Shown piece by piece: positions 25,232 through 33,445 of a DNA stretch of 64,000 nucleotides (its first letter is position 1; each line of letters begins with the position of its first letter). Below the pieces are notes generated by a model. That model worked only from the letters and a program-made list of their open reading frames with translations. It did no database searches and was not told where the DNA came from. Source of the DNA: Pseudomonas lini (GTDB lineage Bacteria; Pseudomonadota; Gammaproteobacteria; Pseudomonadales; Pseudomonadaceae); the NCBI RefSeq assembly GCF_964063345.1, contig NZ_OZ061318.1, positions 3,286,001 to 3,350,000 on the forward strand, read 5' to 3'. Both the position numbers and the translations under genes were made by a program.

Positions 25232-26683
25232 TCAGCGTTGCGCTGCGGTCACGCCTTGCGGCTCGGCTGCGGCCGTAGGAGCGGCGGCTGGCGGATTGGC
25301 TGGCCAGGCTTTCAGGTCCAGGTCCAGATCCGGGAACTTGCTCGAATCGAACACTGGGGTCTTGATGCCGGCAGCACGCTGGTCATCGTAGTCACGCAGG
25401 ATGCGCATGCCGACCTTGAACAGCAGGAACAGCGCAATCAGGTTCACGAACGCCAGCAGGGTCATGGTGATGTCGGCGAACGCGAACACCGTGCTGAGGT
25501 TTTCGATGGCACCCCAGAAGATCAGTACCAGTACCAGCGCGCGATAGGCGATCAGTGCCTTGCGGTTTTCGCCGATCATGAAGCGCAGGTTGTTCTCGCC
25601 CAGATAGTAGTTGTAGAGAATCGAGGTGAATACGAACAGCGCCAGAGCCACGGAGATGAACATCCGACCCCACTCACCGACTACGGCAGCCAGGGAGTTC
25701 TGGGTCAGGGCAATGCCGTCGCCTTCGAAGCCCGGGGTGTAGAAGCCCGACAGCAGGATCAGCAATGCGGTGCAGGTGCAGATCACGAAGGTGTCGAGGA
25801 ACACGCTGAACGCCTGAACCACACCTTGCGAAACCGGATGCTCGACCGAGGCCACAGCGGCGACGTTCGGCGCACTGCCCAGGCCTGCTTCGTTGGCGAA
25901 CACGCCGCGCTTCACGCCCATGACGATGGCGCTGCCGATCAGGCCGCCGAACGCCTGGTCCAGACCGAAGGCGCTTTTGACGATGGTCATCAACATGCCC
26001 GGAACGTGGTCGAACTGCAGCACGATCACGTAGATGGTCACGCCGATGTACACCAGGGTTTTCACTGGTACCAGCAGGTCAGCGACCTTGGCAATCCGCT
26101 TGATACCGCCGATGAACACCAGACCCAACAATACCGCCAGGCCCAGCCCGGTGTACGTGGTGTCGAGGCCGAAGGCATTGTTCAGCGAGTGGGTTACGGC
26201 GTGGGCTTGCAGGCCGTTGAAGGCAAAGCCAAAGGTGATCAGCAGCAGGAACGCCATGATCATCCCCAGCCAGCGTTTCTGCAGGCCGTGCTGAATGTAA
26301 AAGGATGGGCCGCCGCGGAACTGACCTTCGGAGTCGCAGCGCTTATAGAGCTGGCCGAGGGAGCATTCGAAGAAGCTGCTGGACATGCCGACCAGCGCGG
26401 TCACCCACATCCAGAACACCGCACCGGGGCCACCAAGGGTCACGGCAATACCGACACCGGCGATGTTACCCGCACCGACGCGGCCGGCGAGGCTGAGCAT
26501 CAGGGCCTGGAATGAGCTGAGCTGGCCAGCGCTGCTTTTCAGGCTGTCGCGGAAGACCGCGAACATGTGAAAGAAATGGCGGAACTGAACGAAACGCGAG
26601 CGGATCGTGAAGTAGCTACCGAGCCCGACAATGAGCACGATCAGTACTTTCCCTGAGAGGAAGTCGTTGATGACTTCGAGCAT
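25232..26683 (-). CDS. alanine/glycine:cation symporter (AGCS family)
   Basis: This 483-residue inner-membrane carrier takes up alanine or glycine with sodium or protons. About 10-11 hydrophobic segments are visible. Family signatures include SRFVQFRHF near the N-terminus, GAGNIAGVG (LAGRVGAGNIAGVGIAV) and GVFANEAGLGSAPN. The start at 26683 gives MLEVINDFLSGKVLI, with GAGGAA upstream; the additional upstream in-frame sequence is not needed by the family. It is a single transcription unit between asparaginase and aspA. Confidence 0.93.
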   Translation of the reverse strand: MLEVINDFLSGKVLIVLIVGLGSYFTIRSRFVQFRHFFHMFAVFRDSLKSSAGQLSSFQALMLSLAGRVGAGNIAGVGIAVTLGGPGAVFWMWVTALVGMSSSFFECSLGQLYKRCDSEGQFRGGPSFYIQHGLQKRWLGMIMAFLLLITFGFAFNGLQAHAVTHSLNNAFGLDTTYTGLGLAVLLGLVFIGGIKRIAKVADLLVPVKTLVYIGVTIYVIVLQFDHVPGMLMTIVKSAFGLDQAFGGLIGSAIVMGVKRGVFANEAGLGSAPNVAAVASVEHPVSQGVVQAFSVFLDTFVICTCTALLILLSGFYTPGFEGDGIALTQNSLAAVVGEWGRMFISVALALFVFTSILYNYYLGENNLRFMIGENRKALIAYRALVLVLIFWGAIENLSTVFAFADITMTLLAFVNLIALFLLFKVGMRILRDYDDQRAAGIKTPVFDSSKFPDLDLDLKAWPANPPAAAPTAAAEPQGVTAAQR

Positions 26684-27068
26684 GGATTTTTCCTCGCTGT
26701 TTTTTGTGGGTGCAGATGCTGGAGGGTCCGACATATTGCGTTACACCCGCTTGCGCGTGGCTCAGCAGGTGGATCGACGTTCGTTCCGGTTCCATATCGC
26801 GGGATTGTTATTAGTTCGGGTTTCGCATGGGTTTGGGCCTCGTTAACGACGAGCACTCACGCGAAGAGGGGCGGCACTATACATAAGGAGAGTGCCGTCC
26901 GTCTGCACGATTGTGGTGCAAGCGACGAAACGAGAGTGCTGCAAAATCAAAAAATTGCAGCCTTCGGCAGCTTCTACAGAGGGTCTCAAACCCTGTGGAA
27001 GCTGACGAAGGCTGCGATCTTGGTGGTACTTAAAACATTCAACATGTTCGGAAAATCCGCGAATGGGT
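26684..27068. repeat. intergenic region with a GCAGCCTTCGGCAGC-type repeat
   Basis: The gap upstream of the symporter contains an imperfect inverted pair spanning about 26955-27017 (TTGCAGCCTTCGGCAGCTTC and its near-inverse), of the same class as 14167-14244. The remaining sequence, about 26690-26950, should contain the symporter promoter, but no site stands out. Short reading frames here run through the repeat and were not accepted as genes. Confidence 0.65.
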
Positions 27069-27104
27069 AAAAAAAAGGGCTTGAGGGAACATATCCCCAA
27101 GCCC
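27069..27104 (-). terminator. intrinsic terminator downstream of aspA
   Basis: Read on the minus strand, GGGCTTGGGG pairs with the inverse CCCTCAAGCCC around a short loop and runs into eight T residues (27069-27076). It lies about 70 bp after the aspA stop codon. Confidence 0.85.
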
Positions 27105-27172
27105 TCAAAAGGTGAGAGGTGTCTAGTCCCTCGACCTGGTGAGCGTGGCTCTTCAAAAGAGCCTGCGTTTGG

Positions 27173-28597
27173 TTAAGCCTTCAGAGGCACCAGACGCGGA
27201 GCAATCATGTTTTCCGGACGCAGGATGTCGGCGAGCATTTCTTCGTCGAGCAAGCCTTCTTCACGCACCAGTTCCAGCACGCCGCGGCCGCTCTCAAGGG
27301 CGATACGGGCAATGCGGGTTGCGTTTTCATAACCGATGTACGGGTTCAGCGCGGTGACCAGGCCAATCGAATGCTCGACCAGTTCACGGCAGCGCTCTTC
27401 GTTGGCGGTGATGCCGACGATGCAGTGTTCGCGCAGCATGTCCATGGCGCGTTGCAGCAGGCGGATCGAGTCGAAGATCTTGAAGGCGATCAGCGGCTCC
27501 ATCACGTTCAGTTGCAACTGGCCACCTTCGGCCGCGATGGTCAGGGCCAAGTCGTTGCCGATGATCTGGAACGCCACCTGGTTCACGGCTTCCGGGATAA
27601 CCGGGTTGACCTTGCCTGGCATGATCGAGCTGCCTGGCTGACGTGCTGGCAGGTTGATTTCGTTGATGCCGGTGCGTGGACCGCTGGACAGCAGGCGCAG
27701 GTCGTTGCAGATTTTCGACAGCTTGACTGCGGTGCGCTTGAGCATGCCGGAGAACAGCACGAAGGCGCCCATGTCGGAGGTGGCCTCGATCAGGTCGGCA
27801 GCCGGCACCAGCGGTTGACCGCTGATCGTTGCCAGACGCTGAACGGCCAGGGCTTGATAACGCGGGTCAGCGTTGATGCCGGTACCGATCGCGGTGCCGC
27901 CCAGATTCACTTCGGTCAGCAACTCAGGTGCCAGGGTCTTCAGGCGCGCCAGGTCTTCGCTCAGGGTGGTGGCGAAAGCGCGGAATTCCTGGCCCAGGGT
28001 CATCGGCACGGCGTCTTGCAGTTGGGTACGACCCATCTTCAGGACGTGGCTGAATTCTTCACCTTTGGCGGCAAACGACTGGATCAGGCTGTCGAGGCTG
28101 GCCAACAGTGCGTCGTGACCCAGCAGCAGACCCAGACGGATCGCGGTCGGGTAGGCGTCGTTGGTCGACTGCGCCATGTTCACGTCGTTGTTCGGATGCA
28201 GGTACTGATATTCGCCCTTGCTGTGGCCCATGGCCTCCAGCGCGATGTTGGCGATGACTTCGTTGGCATTCATGTTGGTTGAAGTGCCAGCGCCGCCTTG
28301 AATCATGTCCACCACGAATTCTTCGTGGAAATCACCGCGGATCAATCGGGCACAGGCTTCGCTGATGGCAGCGTGCTTGGCGTCGCTCAGGTGACCCAAC
28401 TCGCGGTTGGCGTCAGCGGCGGCCTGTTTGACCATTGCCAGACCGACAACCAGTTTCGGGTAATGCGAAATCGGAACGCCCGAGAGGCGGAAGTTGTTCA
28501 CCGCTCGCAGGGTCTGGATGCCGTAATACGCTTGAGCAGGTACTTCGAGTACGCCAAGCAGGTCTTTTTCTGTGCGGAAAGATGCAGCGGAGGACAT
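27173..28597 (-). CDS. aspA: aspartate ammonia-lyase (aspartase)
   Basis: This 474-residue cytoplasmic enzyme converts aspartate to fumarate and ammonia. The fumarase/aspartase superfamily signature GSSIMPGKVNPV is present, with the flexible active-site loop Ser in GSSIMPG. The substrate regions GGAGTSTNMNANEV and MAQSTNDAYPTA are also present. The ATG at 28597 starts MSSAASFRTEKDLLG; an ATG 12 bp upstream is possible. It is divergent from a LysR gene with about 180 bp between, and is followed by a clear terminator. Confidence 0.96.
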   Translation of the reverse strand: MSSAASFRTEKDLLGVLEVPAQAYYGIQTLRAVNNFRLSGVPISHYPKLVVGLAMVKQAAADANRELGHLSDAKHAAISEACARLIRGDFHEEFVVDMIQGGAGTSTNMNANEVIANIALEAMGHSKGEYQYLHPNNDVNMAQSTNDAYPTAIRLGLLLGHDALLASLDSLIQSFAAKGEEFSHVLKMGRTQLQDAVPMTLGQEFRAFATTLSEDLARLKTLAPELLTEVNLGGTAIGTGINADPRYQALAVQRLATISGQPLVPAADLIEATSDMGAFVLFSGMLKRTAVKLSKICNDLRLLSSGPRTGINEINLPARQPGSSIMPGKVNPVIPEAVNQVAFQIIGNDLALTIAAEGGQLQLNVMEPLIAFKIFDSIRLLQRAMDMLREHCIVGITANEERCRELVEHSIGLVTALNPYIGYENATRIARIALESGRGVLELVREEGLLDEEMLADILRPENMIAPRLVPLKA

Positions 28598-28777
28598 GAT
28601 AGAAATCATCTCGATAGGGACCCGGTCTGTGCCGGAACACTGCAAATGCTAGGCTGGTGAACTATTTTGGGCCAATGCTGTTAAACACTAGCCTATGCAC
28701 ATTCGGCATAATGCCCGTGTGACGCCGCGTGTATGGCGAGCGTGTGACCTAAATTGGTGCGTGTCCGGGAGGGCGTG

Positions 28778-29689
28778 ATGAATCTGGAAAGTAAATGGCT
28801 TGAAGACTTCAGTGCTCTGGCCGCCACCCGTAGCTTCTCCCAAGCGGCTGAACGACGCTTCGTGACCCAGCCTGCATTCAGCCGGCGGATCCGCAGCCTC
28901 GAAGCCGCGCTGGGGCTGACACTGGTCAATCGCTCCCGCACACCCGTCGAGTTGACAGCGGCGGGTCAGCTGTTTCTCGTTACTGCACGTACTGTGGTCG
29001 AGCAATTGGGTGAAGTGTTGCGCCATCTTCATCACCTGGAAGGCGGGCAGGGCGAGGTGATACAAATCGCTGCCGCTCACTCTCTGGCACTGGGTTTTTT
29101 CCCGCGCTGGATCGCACAATTGCGCAACGAAGGATTGAATATAGCCACGCGGCTGGTGGCCACCAACGTCGGCGATGCGGTGCATGCGCTGCGTGAAGGC
29201 GGATGTGATGTGATGCTGGCGTTCTATGACCCGGACTCGGCGATGCAAATGGACCCGGAGATTTTCCCGTCACTGCATCTGGGCGACACTGAAATGCTCC
29301 CGGTCTGCGCGGCCGACGCCGACGGCAAGCCGTTGTTCGACCTGGAAGGCGAAACCAGCGTGCCTTTGCTGGCCTACAGCGCCGGGGCATTTCTCGGGCG
29401 TTCTGTGAATTTGCTTTTACGTCAGCGAGCGCTGCGATTCACCACCATTTATGAAACCGCCATGGCCGACAGCCTGAAAAGCATGGCGCTGGAAGGCCTG
29501 GGCATCGCCTGGGTGCCGCAACTGAGCGTGCGCGCCGAGTTGGCGCGCGGTGAACTGGTGATCTGCGGCGGCCCGCAATGGCATGTGCCACTGGAAATCC
29601 GGCTGTATCGCTGCGCACTGGTGCGCAAGGCCAATGTTCGGTTGTTGTGGCGCAAACTCGAGGGCGGGGCGGCGAGCCCTGCCTCTTGA
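28778..29689 (+). CDS. LysR-family regulator divergent from aspA
   Basis: This 303-residue protein has an N-terminal LysR HTH (FSALAATRSFSQAAERRFVTQPAFSRRIRSLE, about residues 8-45) and a periplasmic-binding-protein-like effector domain. The ATG at 28778 has GGGAGGG upstream. The gene order aspA-LysR matches PA5429-PA5428 from memory. In the shared gap AGGCT (28651-28655) and AGCCT (28690-28694) form part of an imperfect dyad that could be an operator. Control of aspA is a reasonable inference; the effector is unknown. Confidence 0.9.
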   Translation: MNLESKWLEDFSALAATRSFSQAAERRFVTQPAFSRRIRSLEAALGLTLVNRSRTPVELTAAGQLFLVTARTVVEQLGEVLRHLHHLEGGQGEVIQIAAAHSLALGFFPRWIAQLRNEGLNIATRLVATNVGDAVHALREGGCDVMLAFYDPDSAMQMDPEIFPSLHLGDTEMLPVCAADADGKPLFDLEGETSVPLLAYSAGAFLGRSVNLLLRQRALRFTTIYETAMADSLKSMALEGLGIAWVPQLSVRAELARGELVICGGPQWHVPLEIRLYRCALVRKANVRLLWRKLEGGAASPAS

Positions 29690-29746
29690 GATGGGTGGAA
29701 ATCAGGGGTTCTGATTTTCAGCCAGAGGCAGACAACCCGAGGTGTT

Positions 29747-30316
29747 TCAGTCGAATTGATTGAGGTAGTTTCGAATATTCTCTCGGTTTTTTTCACTGAA
29801 ACGGTAGTAATTACCCCGGAAAGTAGAACCTAGGTCGGCTTTCATAATTGTGTCGTGCCACCAGCCGTCGTAGACGACGTCAGCGTCTTCATGCGTGGCA
29901 CCGAACATATGACCCACCTCGTGTGCAGGCGTCAAATAGGAGTTTATCGAGGCTAATGCAACTTGACCTTTTCCGGTTGCAACGCCAGCGACGGTGCTGT
30001 TCATAGGGCTGCGGGTTAACAACAAAAACTTGTTCAAGTTTGGATCGTAAGGGCGCGTGTCCTCTACTTTCGATGTTAACTCGCTAACCATTTTTCCCCA
30101 GCCACGATTGGAGTCTCCGGCGCTTTCATTTTTGTAGTTGTAATTGGTCATTTCCGGTGAGGAGTTTTTAGGGACGAAGATAATCAAGACGCCACGACCT
30201 GAAATATCTTCAAGCTCGATCTTCAGCCAAGAGAAATAATCATCGTAGAGCTTGTCTCGGTCGTACGCATCGAGGTCATCGTGGATATAAACCATTAATA
30301 GGATGGGGTTTTTCAC
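29747..30316 (-). CDS. small metzincin-type zinc metalloprotease
   Basis: This 189-residue protein carries a complete metzincin motif, HEVGHMFGATH (residues 132-142): zinc ligands His132, His136 and His142, catalytic Glu133, and Gly139 for the turn. A candidate Met-turn follows (DTIMKAD, Met158). No signal peptide is present; it starts KNPILLMVYIHDDLDAYD, so it is either cytoplasmic or exported by another route. The GTG start has a strong AAAGGA seven bases upstream. The gene and the 438 bp upstream look clearly more AT-rich than their neighbours, suggesting acquisition. I do not recognise a named family. It could be an effector or colonisation factor, but that is speculation. Confidence 0.75.
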   Translation of the reverse strand: MKNPILLMVYIHDDLDAYDRDKLYDDYFSWLKIELEDISGRGVLIIFVPKNSSPEMTNYNYKNESAGDSNRGWGKMVSELTSKVEDTRPYDPNLNKFLLLTRSPMNSTVAGVATGKGQVALASINSYLTPAHEVGHMFGATHEDADVVYDGWWHDTIMKADLGSTFRGNYYRFSEKNRENIRNYLNQFD

Positions 30317-30634
30317 GTTATAGTCCTTTATATGTTTTTTAGTGGGTCGAGCGAAATTGACTGATGGATGGTTTCCACCGTATGGTTCTATTTAATTGAG
30401 ATATAAGTTGAAGTTTGTTGGCGCTCCCAGCAAGTAAAAGTTGTTTTATTAGATGTCTTGTATGTTGCTGATTAAATAATTATGGATGACAGGTAGTTGT
30501 ATTTGTTGTGTGCGGTAAATCGATTCGCTACCGAAAAACGCCCATTGATTTATTAACCCTGGAGTCAAAAAACCGAAAATTCATGACGTGTGACAGCTGG
30601 TCGCTCAAGGGGCTGTTTATCTGCCTTATTGAGG
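30317..30634. other. AT-rich intergenic region upstream of the metzincin gene
   Basis: From about 30320 to 30540 the sequence is visibly AT-rich (for example TTTAATTGAGATATAAG), in contrast to the GC-rich surroundings. It should hold the promoter of the minus-strand metzincin gene. No further gene or repeat could be supported. Confidence 0.6.
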
Positions 30635-30717
30635 TATACTGCGCGGCCTTCGGCCGGTTCGCCCGGCCATAATTCGTACAATCAAGCCACGCATCCTGCG
30701 TGGCTTGTTGTTTTTTG
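30635..30717 (+). promoter_or_regulatory. purE promoter -10 and leader with an internal intrinsic terminator
   Basis: TATACT (30635-30640) is a good -10 box; the -35 is weak. Downstream, GGCCGG (30652-30657) can pair with CCGGCC (30663-30668) around TTCGC. Next comes a perfect 9-bp stem, AAGCCACGC (30684-30692), loop ATCCT, GCGTGGCTT (30698-30706), followed by GTTGTTTTTTG (30707-30717). The terminator lies inside the leader, 37 bp before the purE ATG, as expected for attenuation. Confidence 0.6.
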
Positions 30718-30754
30718 ACGCGCCTGCGGGCGCCCAGAGAGAAGAGGCACGACG

Positions 30755-31246
30755 ATGAGTGCACTGGTTGGCGTGATCATGGGCTCCAAGTCCGATTGGT
30801 CCACCCTTAGCCACACCGCCGATATGCTGGAAAAGCTCGGCATTCCTTACGAGGTGAAAGTGGTTTCGGCCCACCGCACCCCGGACCTGCTGTTCCAGTA
30901 TGCCGAAGAGGCCGAGGCCCGGGGCATCGAGGTGATTATCGCCGGTGCCGGTGGCGCGGCCCACCTGCCAGGCATGTGTGCGGCCAAGACCCACCTGCCG
31001 GTGCTGGGCGTGCCGGTGCAGTCGTCGATGCTCTCGGGCGTCGATTCACTGCTCTCTATCGTGCAGATGCCCGCGGGCATTCCGGTCGCCACCCTGGCCA
31101 TCGGCAAGGCCGGCGCGATCAACGCAGCGCTGCTCTCGGCGAGCATCCTGGGCGCCAAGCACCCACAATTTCATACCGTGTTGAAGAAATTCCGCGCTGA
31201 GCAGACAGACAGCGTCCTGGACAATCCAGACCCACGCATCGCCTGA
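30755..31246 (+). CDS. purE: N5-carboxyaminoimidazole ribonucleotide mutase
   Basis: This 163-residue class I PurE converts N5-CAIR to CAIR in purine biosynthesis and forms octamers. The signatures are MGSKSDWST (substrate phosphate site), SAHRTPD (catalytic His) and [16 protein letters not shown] precedes the ATG. purK begins 11 bp after the stop, so the two are an operon as in PAO1. Expression may depend on read-through of the leader terminator at 30684-30717. Confidence 0.97.
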   Translation: MSALVGVIMGSKSDWSTLSHTADMLEKLGIPYEVKVVSAHRTPDLLFQYAEEAEARGIEVIIAGAGGAAHLPGMCAAKTHLPVLGVPVQSSMLSGVDSLLSIVQMPAGIPVATLAIGKAGAINAALLSASILGAKHPQFHTVLKKFRAEQTDSVLDNPDPRIA

Positions 31247-31257
31247 GGTTGTTGACG

Positions 31258-32340
31258 ATGAAGATCGGTGTAATCGGTGGCGGCCAATTGGGTCGCATGT
31301 TGGCGCTGGCGGGTACTCCGCTGGGCATGAATTTCGCTTTCCTGGACCCGGCGCCGGATGCTTGCGCAGCCGCGTTGGGCGAACACCTGCGGGCCGATTA
31401 CGGCGATCAGGACCACCTGCGTCAGTTGGCCGATGAAGTCGATCTGGTGACCTTCGAGTTCGAAAGCGTCCCGGCCGAAACCGTGGCCTTCCTGTCGCAA
31501 TTCGTCCCGGTGTACCCGAGTGCCGAAGCGCTGCGCATCGCTCGCGATCGCTGGTTCGAAAAGAGCATGTTCAAGGACCTGGGGATTCCGACTCCCGCGT
31601 TCGCCGACATCCAGTCGCAAGCCGACCTGGACGCCGCCGTGGCTTCGATCGGCCTGCCTGCCGTGCTGAAAACCCGCACCCTGGGTTACGACGGCAAGGG
31701 CCAGAAAGTCCTGCGCAAGCCTGAAGATGTGGTCGGTACCTTCGCCGAGCTGGGCAGCGTCGCCTGCCTGCTGGAAGGCTTCGTGCCATTCACTGGCGAA
31801 GTCTCGCTGATTGCTGTGCGTGCTCGCGATGGCGAAACCAGGTTCTATCCACTGGTGCATAACACCCACGACAGCGGCATTCTCAAGCTGTCCGTGGCCA
31901 GCACCGATCACCCGCTGCAAGCGTTGGCTGAAGATTACTCCAGCCGAGTACTCAAGCAGCTGGAGTACGTCGGCGTGATGGCGTTCGAGTTCTTTGAAGT
32001 CGACGGCGGCCTCAAGGCCAATGAAATCGCCCCGCGCGTGCACAACTCCGGGCACTGGACTACCGAAGGCGCCGAGTGCAGCCAGTTCGAAAACCACCTG
32101 CGGGCCGTCGCCGGTCTGCCGCTGGGTTCGACGGCCAAGGTCGGCGAGAGCGCGATGCTCAACTTCATCGGTGTCGTGCCGCCAGTAGAAAAAGTGATCG
32201 CGATCGACGACTGCCATTTGCATCACTACGGCAAGGCTTTCAAGGTCGGCCGCAAGGTCGGTCACGCCAATCTGCGCTGTGCAGACCGTGAGACGTTGGC
32301 TGAGCAAATCCTCAAGGTCGAAGCGCTCATCGCCGAATAG
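31258..32340 (+). CDS. purK: N5-carboxyaminoimidazole ribonucleotide synthase
   Basis: This 360-residue ATP-grasp enzyme makes N5-CAIR from AIR, ATP and bicarbonate. It begins with the nucleotide-fold sequence MKIGVIGGGQLGRMLALAG. ATP-grasp residues follow in LKTRTLGYDGKGQ and EIAPRVHNSGHWT. The ATG at 31258 has GAGG at nine bases' distance, overlapping the purE stop region; an in-frame TTG at 31249 is less likely. It supplies the substrate of PurE. Confidence 0.97.
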   Translation: MKIGVIGGGQLGRMLALAGTPLGMNFAFLDPAPDACAAALGEHLRADYGDQDHLRQLADEVDLVTFEFESVPAETVAFLSQFVPVYPSAEALRIARDRWFEKSMFKDLGIPTPAFADIQSQADLDAAVASIGLPAVLKTRTLGYDGKGQKVLRKPEDVVGTFAELGSVACLLEGFVPFTGEVSLIAVRARDGETRFYPLVHNTHDSGILKLSVASTDHPLQALAEDYSSRVLKQLEYVGVMAFEFFEVDGGLKANEIAPRVHNSGHWTTEGAECSQFENHLRAVAGLPLGSTAKVGESAMLNFIGVVPPVEKVIAIDDCHLHHYGKAFKVGRKVGHANLRCADRETLAEQILKVEALIAE

Positions 32341-32447
32341 TTTCATGTGGCAACGGCGGAACCTTCAGGGACCGCCGTTCTCTGATGGCAGGATGCCAAA
32401 GTCTGTCTAGGCTTTCCGCATATCCAAATCATTCAGAGGGAAATGCC

Positions 32448-32696
32448 ATGGGAATTATCGGAACCATCTTTATCGGTTTGATCGTCGGCCTGCTGGCTCG
32501 GTTTTTGAAACCGGGCGATGACAGCATGGGCTGGATCATGACCATCCTGCTCGGTATCGGCGGTTCGCTGGCGGCCACTTACGGCGGCCAGGCCTTGGGC
32601 ATTTACCATGCTGGCGAAGGCGCAGGTTTCATCGGTGCTCTGGTGGGTGCGGTGGTATTGCTGGTGGTCTACGGCCTGATCAAAAAAAACAACTGA
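32448..32696 (+). CDS. GlsB/YeaQ/YmgE-family small membrane protein
   Basis: This 82-residue protein consists almost entirely of three hydrophobic glycine-rich helices (IIGTIFIGLIVGLLARFL, WIMTILLGIGGSLAATYGG, GFIGALVGAVVLLVVYGL) with a short charged tail, KKNN. The family is known as transglycosylase-associated or general stress proteins of the inner membrane; the molecular activity is undefined. GAGGGAAA precedes the ATG. Confidence 0.9.
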   Translation: MGIIGTIFIGLIVGLLARFLKPGDDSMGWIMTILLGIGGSLAATYGGQALGIYHAGEGAGFIGALVGAVVLLVVYGLIKKNN

Positions 32697-32708
32697 TTGA
32701 AGTGACAA

Positions 32709-32739
32709 AGCCCTCTCTGCGTCCTCGCTGGAGAGGGCT
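32709..32739 (+). terminator. possible terminator hairpin after the GlsB-like gene
   Basis: AGCCCTCTC (32709-32717) and GAGAGGGCT (32731-32739) form a perfect 9-bp stem with a 13-base loop, 13 bp after the stop codon. No T run follows, so it may be a weak terminator or an mRNA-stabilising hairpin. Confidence 0.45.
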
Positions 32740-32793
32740 AGAATGCTCGGCGTTGCCATCGTCACATTGCCCTATCCTTTGCCGAGCACTTTC

Positions 32794-33330
32794 ATGCGCC
32801 GTCTTCTGTTGACTCTTCTCTTCCTGGGCAGTGGTTTGGCCCATGCCGGCGAACTGCCGGAAACCGACTGGCTCGAACTGATGCCCAAGTCGGACCAGAA
32901 AGCCCTCGAGGCCATGCCCGAAATCGATCACAACTCCCCGGAAGCCAACGGCACCTTTACCCAAAAGGGTGGCATGAAGCAGAGCAAGGGCTTGCCGGCG
33001 GTGATGTACTCGACCAAAACCGTGCCGTCGATGAACGACAAACACATCCGCATTGGCGGTTATCCGGTACCGCTGGAATCCGACGCCAAGGGCCGAAGCA
33101 CGTTGTTCTTCCTTGTGCCGTACCCGGGCGCTTGCATCCACGTGCCGCCACCACCGCCTAACCAGTTGGTGCTGGTGCGTTATCCCAAAGGCTTGAAGCT
33201 GAATGACATCTATACACCGCTGTGGGTGACCGGCACGCTGAAGATCGAGACGGTCAACAACGACCTGGCGGATGCGGCTTATGCGCTGGATGCGGCGCAG
33301 GTGCGAGTGGTTAAAGAGTCGGATTTGTAG
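32794..33330 (+). CDS. DUF3299-family exported protein
   Basis: This 178-residue protein has a signal peptide (MRRLLLTLLFLGSGLAHA, cleavage about residue 18). The mature domain contains GGYPVPLE, FFLVPYPGACIHVPPPPPNQ and YTPLWVTGTL, typical of DUF3299 proteins. The conserved Cys-His segment GACIHVPPPPPN suggests metal or ligand binding, but the function is unknown. The ATG at 32794 fits the signal peptide; an earlier in-frame start at 32743 would extend it without reason. From memory, PA5424 occupies this place after purK in PAO1. Confidence 0.85.
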   Translation: MRRLLLTLLFLGSGLAHAGELPETDWLELMPKSDQKALEAMPEIDHNSPEANGTFTQKGGMKQSKGLPAVMYSTKTVPSMNDKHIRIGGYPVPLESDAKGRSTLFFLVPYPGACIHVPPPPPNQLVLVRYPKGLKLNDIYTPLWVTGTLKIETVNNDLADAAYALDAAQVRVVKESDL

Positions 33331-33337
33331 GCGTTCA

Positions 33338-33431
33338 AATGTGGGAGCGAGCCTGCTCGCGATGGCGGTTTAACAGTCAACATTGATGTTGGATGTTATG
33401 GCCTCATCGCGAGCAGGCTCGCTCCCACATT
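33338..33431. repeat. REPIN, TGTGGGAGCGAGCCTGC variant
   Basis: Perfect 27-bp inverted arms at 33338-33364 and 33405-33431 lie between two convergent genes. The arms match those at 11672-11761. Confidence 0.92.
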
Positions 33432-33445
33432 GGTTTACGGTGTTG

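Noticed and set aside
26843..27100. 85-codon minus-strand frame in the gap between the symporter and aspA
   Set aside because: It reads through the REP-like repeat and the aspA terminator, so it is not a credible gene.
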